This document shows positions 1 through 13,400 of a stretch of 64,000 nucleotides of DNA, piece by piece. Within the stretch, counting starts at the first letter, position 1, and every line of letters starts with the position of its first letter. The notes beneath the pieces were generated by a model. The model did not search any database. It had not been told where the DNA came from and saw nothing but the letters and a program-made list of their open reading frames with translations. Source of the stretch: Siphonodentalium dalli (lineage: Eukaryota > Mollusca > Scaphopoda > Gadilida > Siphonodentaliidae); NCBI GenBank assembly GCA_032622095.1, contig CP136066.1, positions 114,847,319 to 114,911,318 on the forward strand, read 5' to 3'. The translations under genes and the position numbers were made by a program.

Positions 1-1308
1 TGCCACGCCCTTGTTATATTTGAAATGTATTTTATCTACCTCAAACTTTTGTCTCATGAAAAAACACTTCACTGGATTCTGTCTGAAAATAAAGTAAACC
101 TCTCCAAACCAGACCCCCTATTAACCAAATTCCTCTCCAAATCGAACAAACTACTGGGACCCAAATTTACACATTTGAGTTCTCACGAAAACTGAATGTG
201 CTGCATGTCAGATCAGTATAATAATGTTCAAAATGAATGGATGATGAAAATTATCACCAGAAACCAATTGCCAGTATCTTGTGATGGATGGTTGCAGATA
301 CAAGTACATGTGCATCCATATATTTACATATCGATATTACTTCCGCTTTTCCCTAAGTGTTATGATAGACACGTCCCCCAAATCAATGTGTTCATAAACC
401 TATGAACTACATTGAGTCAATGTGTTCATAGGTCTGTGTACACATTGACACTGCATAATTAATAATAATGATACTGTGCAACTATTTGGTCCAAGGTGTT
501 CATATAAAAAGACCAAATAGGAACCTTACACCATAGAACAGATTTGTGTTGGCAGTGACCAAAATCAAATTTCTTGCCAAATCCAAACATACTAAATACT
601 CGTTCATGTCTGACAGTCTCTGGCTATACCAAAAGAGGCAACAATCTTTGAGAACATATATAGAGAAATGTGTCCAGGAATGAACTAAAACGTCTCCAAA
701 TGAAATTAAAACAATACTGTGAACAATTTTATCACAGGAACAACATCAACTTGCGAAGCGGCAACATTAGGTTGAATTCATATTGTGATACAGTTTTGGG
801 TTTTCGTACATTAATAAAACCTAAATACTGCACCATTGTTCAAAGCAACTAATAAATTTTGTCATCTTTTGTATTTTCTCAATGCTCACATAAGTGTACT
901 GAAATTCAGTCTCTCTAGTCACAGAAAACATGGAGCAAATACCATGTGTGTCAACTGGTCTTGTTAAAAGCTATTTACCATTCTGATACTGTGCAGGGCT
1001 TAAAATTTGACGAGAATCAGAATCATGATTCTTTGTTTGATTCTCGTAAAAAAGCAGTTGATTAGCTACATAGAAATGCTATATTTTGATTTTTGCAAAA
1101 ATTTATAGATTTTAAGGCCTGCTGTGACCATTGTGTCTTTTAAAATATGAAGAGTTTGAGCTTCATTTGTGTTTTTTGTTTTTATAAGCATAGAGCAGAG
1201 AAGCCATAGCTAGGGTTGAAAAATGATTTCACCAATGATTACTTTACTTTTATCACAGAATCAATTAAGTATGTTTAACAAAATTTCTGCAATCCAAATA
1301 TCTCATCA
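1..1308. other. Sequence past the gene's 3' end
   Basis: AT-rich. It should hold the 3' UTR and polyadenylation site of the minus-strand gene. I saw no clear poly(A) signal near the stop, no convincing ORF and no recognised repeat. Confidence 0.4.
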
Positions 1309-1471
1309 TCATTTAACAAAGAAAACATCCTCCAAGATTCTGCTCTCTTCTAAACTCTCCTCTGGGTCATCAGTCTGATTATTTCTCCTTTTCTGACTCC
1401 GATGGCCAATGGACATTGAATCATCCTGGTCTATGGAATTAACAATCTGGATAACAGACAATGTCTTGTCC
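1309..1471 (-). CDS. KIAA1328: Hinderin-like gene, coding exon 8 (C-terminus)
   Basis: Acceptor cttgtag at 1472-1478. One base completes R556, then 53 codons (557-609) and TGA at 1311-1309. It encodes DKTLSVIQIVNSIDQDDSMS, a basic patch (SQKRRNN) and the acidic tail PEESLEESRILEDVFFVK. The terminal E.....ILEDxFF pattern is the same kind of ending I recall for vertebrate hinderin, which supports both the gene name and this being the last coding exon. An inner acceptor-like CAG at 1442-1444 would put a stop in frame. Confidence 0.85.
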
Positions 1472-4400
1472 CTACAAGATGAGAACAAAACACATGCATA
1501 GTCTGGGAGGAAGTATTGAGTACAAAAGGTATGATGTGCCTCAATTGTCGGGACGACCGGGTTGACGGAACAAACCCAGTTCTTATGTTCCGCAATTCCC
1601 GTACAGCAATTCCCGTACATATTGCCCCTCCAAAAACCCAAAAAATCACTTTTAAATGAAATTTCAAGTACGAGCATGAAATTAACTCTGATCACACCTG
1701 GATATACTACACTGATCATACAAACATAATTTAAGAAACATTTTTTTTGCAGCATGTTCAGATAAAGAGAGGTCTTTTTGACAAGAACCCCATCAAAACG
1801 TAAAAAAATCACTTCTATTTTACCTTTTGCATATGTCCTTGATATTTTACTATGGTCAATCTTAGATATATACTAAACACCCCACTTAAGAAGCACTGCA
1901 TTTGCAGAAAAGAAGGGGTAGTTTGACCCCTCCTCTGAAACTGCAGAAATTTGTTAGTCCAGGATTTTATAGTCTAGGGTACAACTGGACCAATAGCACG
2001 TAACATCATCCCACTAGTTTTCTTCCTTATAATGTTCCACAACTTTTAAGCAATGTTAGCATGAAAAAAGCGGTCACATAGACACCAGACAAGATGTCAT
2101 CAAACATGGCTGCCATTTTTCAGATGAGGCACTAAGTCAGTTTGATCCAAACATTGATGAGAAAATATTGACAAATGTATACAAAGGTATATATTACTTG
2201 AAAACAAGACATAATGTCATCTTTGTAGTGCAAACTTGGAACTCACCATCCAAGATGGCCACAAAATGGCACCCTCATGTGGAAAATTTAACTATTTGCC
2301 ACTGATATTTTCCATGATCAGTTTATGTTGTTTGGAACTGGTGGAGAATTGTGGATTTATTTCTACTTTTCATGTTAATAGTCTAGGAACATTAGGCCAA
2401 AAAGAGCCAAAGTAAGGAACTAAATACCACTGAAAAAAGTTTTTCTGTCTGCTAATGCAACATAACATCACAGACACTATACTAAAAGTCCCGAACATCA
2501 GAAGTGAGCATTTTGAGTAACTTATGTGACAGTTTTGGTATCCACGCAATTCCACAAAAATTAAGGTACAAAGTAGCGAAGACTCATGGAATATAAGCTT
2601 CGTTGTTATATAGTTCACATATTTAGTATTTCATGATGTTAAGGATATATATGTGGTTATATAAACATGAATGAATTTTCAAGCAGAAAAGGGTCCCAGT
2701 TGTATGTCAGATGAAAAAATTCATTTAAAATTTTATTTTTCATACTGTATTTTCAAATAATCCCCTGTCTTCAAAGACTTGTGCTACATTCAATAAATGT
2801 CTTTTCAGCCTTTGTTTAGTTTTAAAAACTACTCTGGTCTTGTCGTGACATCAATATAATACTAAACATACTTGGTCCAATATTTGTACCTGTGATCTCC
2901 AAAAAGGTAACGTCCCCCCCCCCCCCAAAATTCTGAATATTGCCAAGAGTTAATATTAATCTTCTCACTATTAGGCTCTTTGCGAAATATGGGACCAGTT
3001 TCTGTTTTATAGTGATTCGGGAGTACCTTTGATGAGGAATTCATTGGCCCCATCCACTGTTTGTATAAAAGGGCCAAAGTTTGTATAAAAAGGACCCCAA
3101 TTTTGGGGTTCAGCCATATTTTATTACATTTTGGCCCCTAATTGAAACTTACTTTGATATACCTACATGGTAACCGCATACATGCATCATTTCTATTATT
3201 TCTATATCATTCTAGGATGGGCAATTAGGATGGAATTACCCATCTTGGAGCACTTTGTCCCCAAAACTCCAAATTGGCAAAAAATTACTAAAACCAACAA
3301 TTTCAGAATTGTACAGATTATAAGATACTTGTTAATATGGGAATTGCAGAAAAAAATGACACTTTTTCCAGTTTTCAAATAGAAATTTCTCAGATGTGTA
3401 ATTTTGTGCGACAGTTTTCTTGCAACAACACGGCATCCCCGCTCCATTTCTATTGATAACGATATGACTGAATATCTGGTTTAATTGATAACCTCGAGAA
3501 ATATAGAATTATTTTGAAATACACTCAATTTTGTTTTGAAATTCGGCAGTGTTGAAAAAATATTCACTGAGAATGGGGCATATGACTACAGATAACAGGA
3601 TGTAGCACCAAACCGCATTCAAGTGTACAGAGTTGACCAGGCAGCCCTGTTAATTAGCGTCGGCTATCATCTGAGTCGAGGCAAATGCCAAAGCAAATAG
3701 AAATGTTGTCAGCAATTTTTTAGCCTAGGCAAATTTCATAACATAACATAACAACGACCCAGCACACAACGTCATTCTATGAGGTCATTTAGCACTGAAA
3801 AGGCTAGCTGTATAAAAAATTCAAGGTATTAAAGAACTGAGACTATTGCCTGACAACATGAGCAAATCAAAATTCAAATTTTAATTTCAGAAATGGTCAA
3901 ACTCGGGTAAAATCGGGCAGACAAAACCTAAACTTGCTTTGGATCTATACTTTTTTGTGCTATGATATTCAGTGAAAAGCTGTGTTGAGCACATATATTT
4001 TTAACATTGAGTGCGCTTATTTTGTGAAAAGAACAAATAATGTACTACGTTTTTCAAATGGGGAAATTGTGATAAAAAACAAAACTTTTATACCAATAAT
4101 AGTGTCATATAATATTATTAAACATTGAACTGGATGTGAGCAAGCATCAGCATGGTTATAAGCAGTCTCTTTAAAATTTACGTCTCCAGATTTTTCGTTT
4201 ACTTTTCATTTCTGTATTGATGGGATTCCCTTAGCAGATCACTTCAACTGCAGAGTCATATTTCTATAAATAGCCGATAACAATGACAAATATACTTCGT
4301 GGTTGGTTATATTTAAATTGCAAGATCAGAGGTCAATGACATTTTGACAATTTTCCCATGATAGCGAAACAAAACAAATGTTATAATGCAGAATACAGGT

Positions 4401-7400
4401 GACTCATTCGTAACAATATTATACTCAACGCAATCTAGTGGACTTCATCTTCAAGTTTTCATCAGTCAACGAAATTTATTACTGATTATTCTTAAAGGGG
4501 TACTGTACGCCATTTTCAATAAATTCCCGGTGATAACAACGATCTATTATCGATACTATATAGAAATATAAGTAATTTGAGTCGAAGATGTATTCTGTAA
4601 ACGCTCAGGTTAATAGGCTATCTTAAAATTTAATAATTTAAAAGTTAATAATTTAATATAAATTGATTTTATGGCTCCAGCCATAAAATGGCGTCTCTTA
4701 AAATTCGAATTTCCGTGTACAAAACGTAATCAAATTATAATTGAGGGATATTGGATTAGGAAAACAATTGCACACACGATCGTTTGAAACATTATGCTTA
4801 TACGGGGAGAAAACCCAAGCCACTCATTGACTAGTGACGGTACACTAACTTAAATGAGTATATGGGACTACTAACCATATAATATAATGTTTATTTGATT
4901 CATTTGGTTGAAAACTTTACAAAAATTACTCGACAACGACAATTTGTATTTTTGCATTCCGGTAAATTTGCCATCCGTAACAATACTTCGTACTCAACAA
5001 ACTTTCAAAAAATGGAAAAGTTGTTACATTATTCTCCGACTCGGGGATTATAGAAACCAACAACAACATCTTGGGTACAGTACCCCTTTAAGCATTTTGT
5101 TGTTTTTACCATATAATTACTACTAAATACTAAGATTCTCAAACATTTACTACGCCAGATTTATTTTGTCATCTTGGGAAAGCCGCATCATCCAAGAAAA
5201 TGAAAAGTGAATCACAGATCTAGAGACGTAAATCTGATTTCCATGGCTTTTCAAATAGATCCCAAAATTATGAACTGTAATCTTGACAATACATCCATTC
5301 CTCGATTACTTTGATTGCAACGTAGCGTTATTCCAGTCCAGCTGATGCAAGATCATATCAGCTGCCCTCGTGAGTAGCATGTGCAAGTTCCAGAAATCAA
5401 GAGTTATAATTACTTTGAAGTTATCACTACATGTAGCATGCTTTGTGAAGTATTTATACATTACCTTGTACGGTGGATGATTGACCAAATGAACCCTTTT
5501 CTGTGTAATATACAAGTACTCGGAAACTATTAAGTACCTGCACTTAAATTGTCACTTGCGTTCGCATACAATTGTGATTTGTTTTAAAATTTGCCTGTGC
5601 CCTGCGTGCACAAGTGCGAAAGCGCACAACAAAATCGAAGGTCTCATAGGCAAAGAGATGAGTAGTGTTGAACAAGAGATGACATTTTTGCCAACCAATC
5701 AACCCTGTCAATATAGAGCCTGGTGCAGGTCGAGGTAGGTTTAGATATCGAGGAATGAACCTGCTTCTGCTAAAATGAAGTGACTTACCCAGGACTAATA
5801 ACATGCTTATGTTGTGATCCATCCCTCAATGCCATGTTCCCTTGCTTTGGTGTTATGTCATAAAGTGGTGACCTGTTTAAGAATTGAACATATATTTACA
5901 TATAGTTAAACTCTATCCATTCTCATCAGTATGTGATATCATTTCAGTCAACGTAGTTAAAATTTTGCAGTGGATAGCACTCTGAATATGAAGAAATTCT
6001 TCAGATGTCACCTGACTAATTAGCCTAGTGAGCTTTTAATTTTCGGTGGAACGATTAAAATAATACAACGATTGTTTGTGTAATTAGGGTTTAAAATTGT
6101 TAGGCCATGTAGGCCACAGTGCGATGATAAAAATTGAGACAGCTATATAGCTTTATTTTGTCCCCTAATGAAAAAGTACATTTCATGCTACCTAAAAAAC
6201 AAGAGCATCGCTAAAGGGCATGGCAAAATATGCCTGTAGTAATTTCAACACAGGGCCATAACTCTGGTGAAAATTTGCGGGCGGTATCCAAATTTCGAAC
6301 TTCGTTTGTATTTGGGCTAGTAAACTCAGATACCAAATTTCATTCCATTCAATTCAAACTTACTAAAGTTATAATCTGGAAACAAAAACAGCGACTGGAC
6401 AAACGAAACGGCAGTGGGACTTTCAGTTCTTGGGACCTTCGACAAAAGAGCAAGAGGACTTCCATATTATGTTCCTACAAATTGCCTCTTCATGTACCAT
6501 TGGTATAGCTAAACCACAATATATGAAGTTTCAAGGCGACTGAAGAAACAAAACTAATGTTATTTCCAGAAACCAAAAAAAAAAAATGGCGCATTCTATG
6601 TTCACAAAGGGCCATAACTCCTGATTTAAAAATGGGACAATATACATTCATTTTGTGGGACTTTCAAAAGTCTTATGAGCCAGGAAAAAGTCTCAGAACA
6701 CACCTTTCATGAACATGACAAGACAGACGGACGGACCAATAATATGATACGTCGCGTTATTTTTCAAATTGGGCATATAAACAAGACAGTCAAAGACTGT
6801 GGGGTCGCTCACCAGACTGCAAAGACTGATAAGACTGGGACTCGGGAGACCACAACAGTCAGAACTTTTCATAATCACTTCAAAAGAATTAGATCTAAAC
6901 AGGATATGTGGCTAGAGAGGCTTCATGTATGTAGATCGGTGAATATCTACCCTGAAATCACCAACTGTACACTACTGATCACCCCCCCCCCCCCCCCTCC
7001 TCCAGCTCAACAAGTACCGTTCTGACCGGGCTCCAGACTCCCAAGTCTTAGGTTGGAATTTCACAACCGACATATCTCAACTTTCTCAATTGTTGGAAAA
7101 ATCTCACAAGCAGCTTTTTAATAAAAACCATTTAGACATGTTTGAAGCCCGATTATCCATGGACCCAAAACACCATACATGTATCCCAGATTAATCAGTT
7201 AGGTAGTTCCAAGGGAGATGTTTTAATGAATTTTATTAGACACAAAAGTGTTAAGTCCCCATAGCCCCGTCATTTCCAGGTTGACCTCATGTTAACAAAG
7301 CTGAATCTCAGTCACTAAAGGATCCTCCATATAATATGTAAGCTAAATAGTCCAACCTCTCTTGAGAAGACTTTTTAAGTATTACTATAGAGACACACAG

Positions 7401-10400
7401 TTATGTCCCTGGTCCCACCCTATTTAACCTGGTGACCCCATCTGAATAAATTTGAATCCCAGACACCAAAAAACCCTTCATACTAAATATCAGTAAAATA
7501 GACCTGATGGTCCTTGTGAATGAAGCATATTAAGAGAAAAACTGTCCTTCGCTTGGCCCCTATTTGACCAGGTGACCCCATTTAAACAAGTACCACAAGG
7601 ACCCTCCATACTAGTTACTACATATAAGCTAAATAGGACTGATGGGTCTTGAGGAGGGGCCATTTTAAGAATTACTATGGGGGAAGAGTTATGTCCCTGG
7701 TCGCACCCCTATTTGACCTGGTGAACCCATTTCAACAAATCTGAATGCCAGTCACCCAAGGACTCTCTATACCAAAATGTATGCTAAATATGCCAAATGG
7801 TTCAACTAATGAGGGAAAGAATTATGTCTGTAGCTCTGACCCTATTTGACCCAATTCTGAATCAAATCTGAATCCTTGTCACCCAAACCAAATATAAGCT
7901 GAATAGGCCTGATGGTTCTTGATAGGAAGACATTTTAAGAATTACAATGGATGGACAAGTTATGTCCCTGACTCCACCCTTATTTGTTTTCAACACATGT
8001 GTATCCCTGTCACCCAAGGACCTTCCATACCAATTATAAGCTAAATAGCCCAGATGATTCTAGAGCAGATGTTTTAAGAATTACTATGAATGGAAAGAGT
8101 TAGGACCCGAACTATGCCACTTTTTTGACCATGTGACCCCCATTTGAACAGAACTGAATCCCAGCCACCTAGGGACCACCCTGACAAAATATGTCTCAAT
8201 TATTCATTGCAGGTAAGCTAAGAAAAATTCCTCGTTCTTTCTCATCCAGTTTCCCATATGTAATTGCCTGAGAAACAGGTATTTAGTTTACTGGCCTAAC
8301 TGTCAGATTCATCATTCACAAGCCCTGGGGAGTTTGTTATTATAAACCATGGGTCATTTATATACAAACTCTTGAACAGGCAGAGCATTTTAGGCTATTA
8401 ATCAAACTAGCTGTCATTCCAATCAGATTTTGTTAACACTGCCATTTCATTTACTACTTTATAACCAATGTGACTTCTATATGGTGTATATCTGTGATTG
8501 CAGACAGCTTCCTGGTATGGTATCTTATAGAGCTCTGAGTATCTGCTAGCTGTTTGCATGTTCTTGATTTTAGATTGAGTTAAAGCAAAATTGGTTGAGT
8601 CACCCTGGTGGATGTTATAATGGTGTTATTTTTTTTTTCAAATTGAGCAGGAAATTAATCTCAATTAAAAAAAATAAAAATAAATGGAAAAATAAAATTT
8701 TTGTCTGTTTTTTTTTTTTCAAATCAAACATTTGTCTTTTTTAAGAGTGGTGTCCCTGGCTCCGCACCTATTTGACTCAGTGACCCCATTTGAACAAATC
8801 TGAACCCCAGTCACCCAAGGACCCTTCATACCAAATATTAGCTAAATCGGCCCAATGGTTCTGGAGAAGAAATCATTCTAAGAATTACTATGGATGAATA
8901 GAGTTATGGCCCTGCTTTCGCAACTATTTGAGCTAGTGACCTCATTTGAACAAATCTGAATGTTAGTCACCTAGGAAACATCCACACCAAATATGAAACC
9001 ATTTGGTCCTATGGATTGGAAGAAGATGTTTAAAGAATTGTTGACGGATGGACGGACGAGGAGTGATGACTATAGCTCCACCGGAGACTTTGTCTCAGGT
9101 GAGCTAAAAAGGCATTGAGATATGCTCCATAACCTAGCCTCGGGAATCAAAACTTCACAAAAATAGATTTTGAGCAAATGAAATTTGTTGTTACCTTGTA
9201 CTATGTATATTTGAAACACTAGTAGCTGCATCAACCAATTTTTTTTTTGATTTACGTATATTATTCTGTGGTGAAGCACCGAGAGAATCAGATTTCGGGG
9301 AGTTTTGCAGTGAAGATGCTTTCATCCGGTTCCTTAGGTCATCAGCCGCATCTGGAAAAATCAAGACAGCAATTTGTCTGAGGGGGTCTGTGTTCTCATC
9401 ATGAAGTGAATTTTACTGGTCTATTACTTTTAAAACAGTTGTATACATGTAACTTCAAGGTTAGAGATGTTGGTGTGAAATATGATTAAAAAGAACTATA
9501 TTAAGGAAATGGAAGACACGTCCCAGTGACAACCCACCCCAGTGATTGTATGGACAACAGAAATGTGTATCCTTTCTGCATTTAATTTGTACCACAGAGG
9601 TGACAAATTAATAATAGGATCAATGATTTTATTGCACACCCATTGCTTTATTTTTGCAGAAGGTTTCAAAACATTCAATATAAAAAATTGTCTTGATCTT
9701 GTATAATACAAGCCTATTATGCTGACAACATCCTTCATGACAATGTCAACTGTAAGAGAAAATTTCTATTATTTCTATTATGTGGTACACTCTTATCTAA
9801 ATCACAAATTTGTTCACTTAACCCTTTGATTGGAGCTTCCTGACATTTTGTGAAAACCCTGTGCCAATGCATTCTCTCATATATGCAAGTCTCCCATAGG
9901 GAGCCTCGCATATATAAGAGAATGCATTGGCCTAACAATATTTACCTTGACCTTGTAAGCCAGTGCAGTCTCTTATATATAAGAGAATGCACTGGCACAG
10001 GATCTTTAATGCTGCACCAGCAGAACACCTTCAAGAAAGGGTTAAATAAGGTAGTAGAGATATCAATGTTAGTATTTCACAATCTACAGTCGCTGGGTTG
10101 TGCAATAAAATATAGAATGACACAATCGCCAGTCTCTTTAGGCTGACGATAATCTTATAATTTTTACGTCTGTGTAACTGCAATTCAATTTAAATTTCTA
10201 GGATTACAGGGGCTTTCCCCAAGATGATGTGATAAATTGTTTTCAACTATGGCAGGCATGCCTGGTGTAGTAAATGTGTGTGAGAATCGTAGTATTTACA
10301 ATGTAGCATTATTTATAAAAACAACAGGATGCAAAAGAATAATCAGTAACAAATATCATTCACAGATAAAACTTGAGGTATTATCTCCTAGATTGCAATG

Positions 10401-13400
10401 AATATAATGAATATATATTCGCCTGTATACTGATATACAAAAAATTTCGCTGTGAGTGGAAAAATTGTAAAAAAATCATTGACCTCCAATCTCGCAATTT
10501 AAAAATAAATATCATTAAACTGTGTTTGTCATTGTTAACAGCTGTTTAAAGAGACTGCTATCCACCTTGCAATGAGCTGTGGCATGTAATTTCATTATAG
10601 CGCCCAGTCTGAGACATGACAAATGGAATCCCATAAATACAGAAATCAAATCACAGTTCCAAAGATGTAAATCTGGTATAATTATTATCGTATTTTTAAA
10701 GAGACTGCAATGTTTTGACCCCACCTGATATTCAGTTAGGAATACAGTTTAAAATGTATCCAATACACAATTATAAATATATGGAAACATAATCTTCTAT
10801 CATACTTCATGTTTGCGAGCAGCCATTTACAAGAAGTGTTACAATGAAGAACCAGCCCAATGAATACAAATATCGGTATACAGGCTTGTCCACTTTAGCA
10901 GGGAGTAATCAACTGGAAATAGGCCACAGTATTAGAGAACACTGGTCAGCTGTGGATTTGGCTTTGACCTATGACCAAAAACTCAACTCAGCCCAAAGGT
11001 TTATATCAGTTCTTGCAAATATGGCTGTTAAAAAATTTCCAGCACACAACTAACATTATGTTAACATTCTTGAAACAGTGCTACTCTAAATTAAACAGCC
11101 AATAGAGCCTTTCACTAGTTCAGATCATGTACCTTTTTATGGCAGTTATTTATTCCCAATTAATTTGTATACTTGCTGAGAATGCTCCTCCCAAAATATC
11201 CCGAAAAAATATGATCAAAGTCATCTTTTTGACATTTTGTATTGTTATATAATATGTATGATAGCATATAATCCTTCAAGTGGTGCATTAGCTTAACAAT
11301 TAAGTAGTTTTAACTGTAGATCCATCTAAACTTTCCACATCCTAAGATAGGCTAGGTGTGGAAACCCCTTAAAATAGTTTTTAGAAAGTTATAAATCCAA
11401 CCCACTTAATTGCTGAAATAATTGCCCTGTGGTGGGTTGTTGCTTAGGCAGGTCATATCTAGGTCCTACCTAATGTATGTGCCACTTGTTCAAGAACACG
11501 CCTCTGCTTCTCCTCAAGAATTTCCAGTTCTGCTTCTGCGGGAAGAATATTGTTATCAGTTCCGAAACTTTTATCAGAATTTTGCATGGGAGTTCCAAAA
11601 CTTTTATCAAAATTTTTCACAGGAGTAAGTCGTGGGGAGAACTGTGATGAATTTATGTTTGGAAATTGACCATGTTCAGAGAAATAGTCAAGACGCTGCT
11701 TTCTAAATATCTCCTGTTCTCTCATATCATGTTGTCGCACCTGGAGTTGTCTTTCTTGTTGGAACAGGAGCTGCTTGAGACGCGTTTGCTCATCGAGCAG
11801 TTTAGTTCTTTGGATGAGCAGCTCATGCTTTCTCTCGGAGGGAGTGAGTTTTTTATAGTAATTGAGAAATCCATCGTCAGCACCAATATTTTGAACATTG
11901 GGCGAATATTTCTTTTCAAAGTCAGGAATTACTGGATTATTAGCGAATCCAACACGTCTATCTACAATTGGTTGTCCTCCTTTTGATGTCTGATTGTAAC
12001 CCTGATCAGATCGGACATCAGGTATAGTGCTCCTTGAGAACTGAAGCATACAGTTTTGAATATCACTACTTTTCTGTGTACTGGACATTAGAGGAACCCT
12101 TGATGGTCGAGAAGTTGTCTGAGAACACTGAATATTAATATTTCTATTTTCATGAGGTTGATGTTGAAATTCTTCTCTGTATAGGCTAGATGCTTGACAT
12201 TTCTCAGTCTCTGCTGCTATCTCGCGATCAATCATAGCTGTAAATGGACGCTGTAGTTGACTGTGTTCATGATATTCATCGGGGTCATCAGGAATGTCTG
12301 GTTTTGGCAAACCTTTATTCTTTTCTTTCTTTTGTTCGTCATGCTGGAATTACGTAATGTATCATACATGTATATGTTACATTGGGTATCAATTATGGGG
12401 TGGATGGAAAAACAGCACAATTTGTAGCTAGATCCATTCCAGGCAAAGTGCACCCAGTTCGGGGTTAGTGATGTGTATAATGAGCTGCATAGCTATACAC
12501 ATACATCTCACTAACCCCGCTCTGGACAAATGAACAACATATCTATTGTGTGACTTCAATTATCCATATCTTTATTTAACACTTAACTTTACCTCGATAT
12601 TATTGTATGCACTATTGTATGTCAATAGGGCCTAATAAAAGAATATCCGTGTTTCCGCAGCGGGTCTAAAAAATGATGGGTCGGTCGAGAGGCTTTTTTT
12701 AATCCGCTTTTTGCAAGGGGTAGATTTTTTTCCATCATAGTTAGCAATGGACCTTTCAGACAGATACAACTTCAAAATGCAGGGAGATAGTGTTGTTTAT
12801 CTTCCAATATCTATTATATATTTTGGAAGATCTGTGTGTCTGTGTGTCTGTCTGTAATCGATGGACTCGAAAACGGCCAAGCCGATTTCGATGAAACTTG
12901 GTATGTGGGGATATCTTCGGCCGGGGAGTGACATGGGCCTATTAATTTGCCCGTGCGACGCGACCTTGACCTTGAAATCGGGTCATTTCAAGGTCAAACG
13001 CCCGAATATCACGGGATTTCGATGAAACTTGGTATGTGTGGGTACTTTCGTATGGGGAGTCTCATAAGCATATTCATTTGCCCGTGCGACGTGACATTGA
13101 CCTTGAAATCGGGTCAATTCAAGGTCAAATCGCCAATTTTGATGGGATTTCGACGAAATTTTATACATAGGGTTACGTTTGTCCAATGAGTGCTTTGGAC
13201 GGGTCAAATCGTGACCCCGACCTGACCTTGACCTTCAAAATGATCAATTCAAGGTCAAATCTGGTAAAACCGGATGGATATCCAACGGGTACTTTTGTCG
13301 GGTACTTTTGTCCGGGTAGTGTTTTGGACGGGTCAAATCGTGACCCCACTTGACCTTGACCTTCAAAAAGGACAATTCAAGGTCAAAGTCCGGACGAAGT

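Noticed and set aside
1472-1812. Upstream part of the minus-strand ORF containing exon 8
   Set aside because: Exon 8 begins at the acceptor at 1472; codons upstream of it have no similarity to the rest of the protein and are intronic.
11459-11469. Stop codon at 11461-11459 as the end of the gene
   Set aside because: A donor (TTAG|gtagga) lies three codons before it, and exons 7 and 8 continue in frame to a hinderin-like C-terminus.
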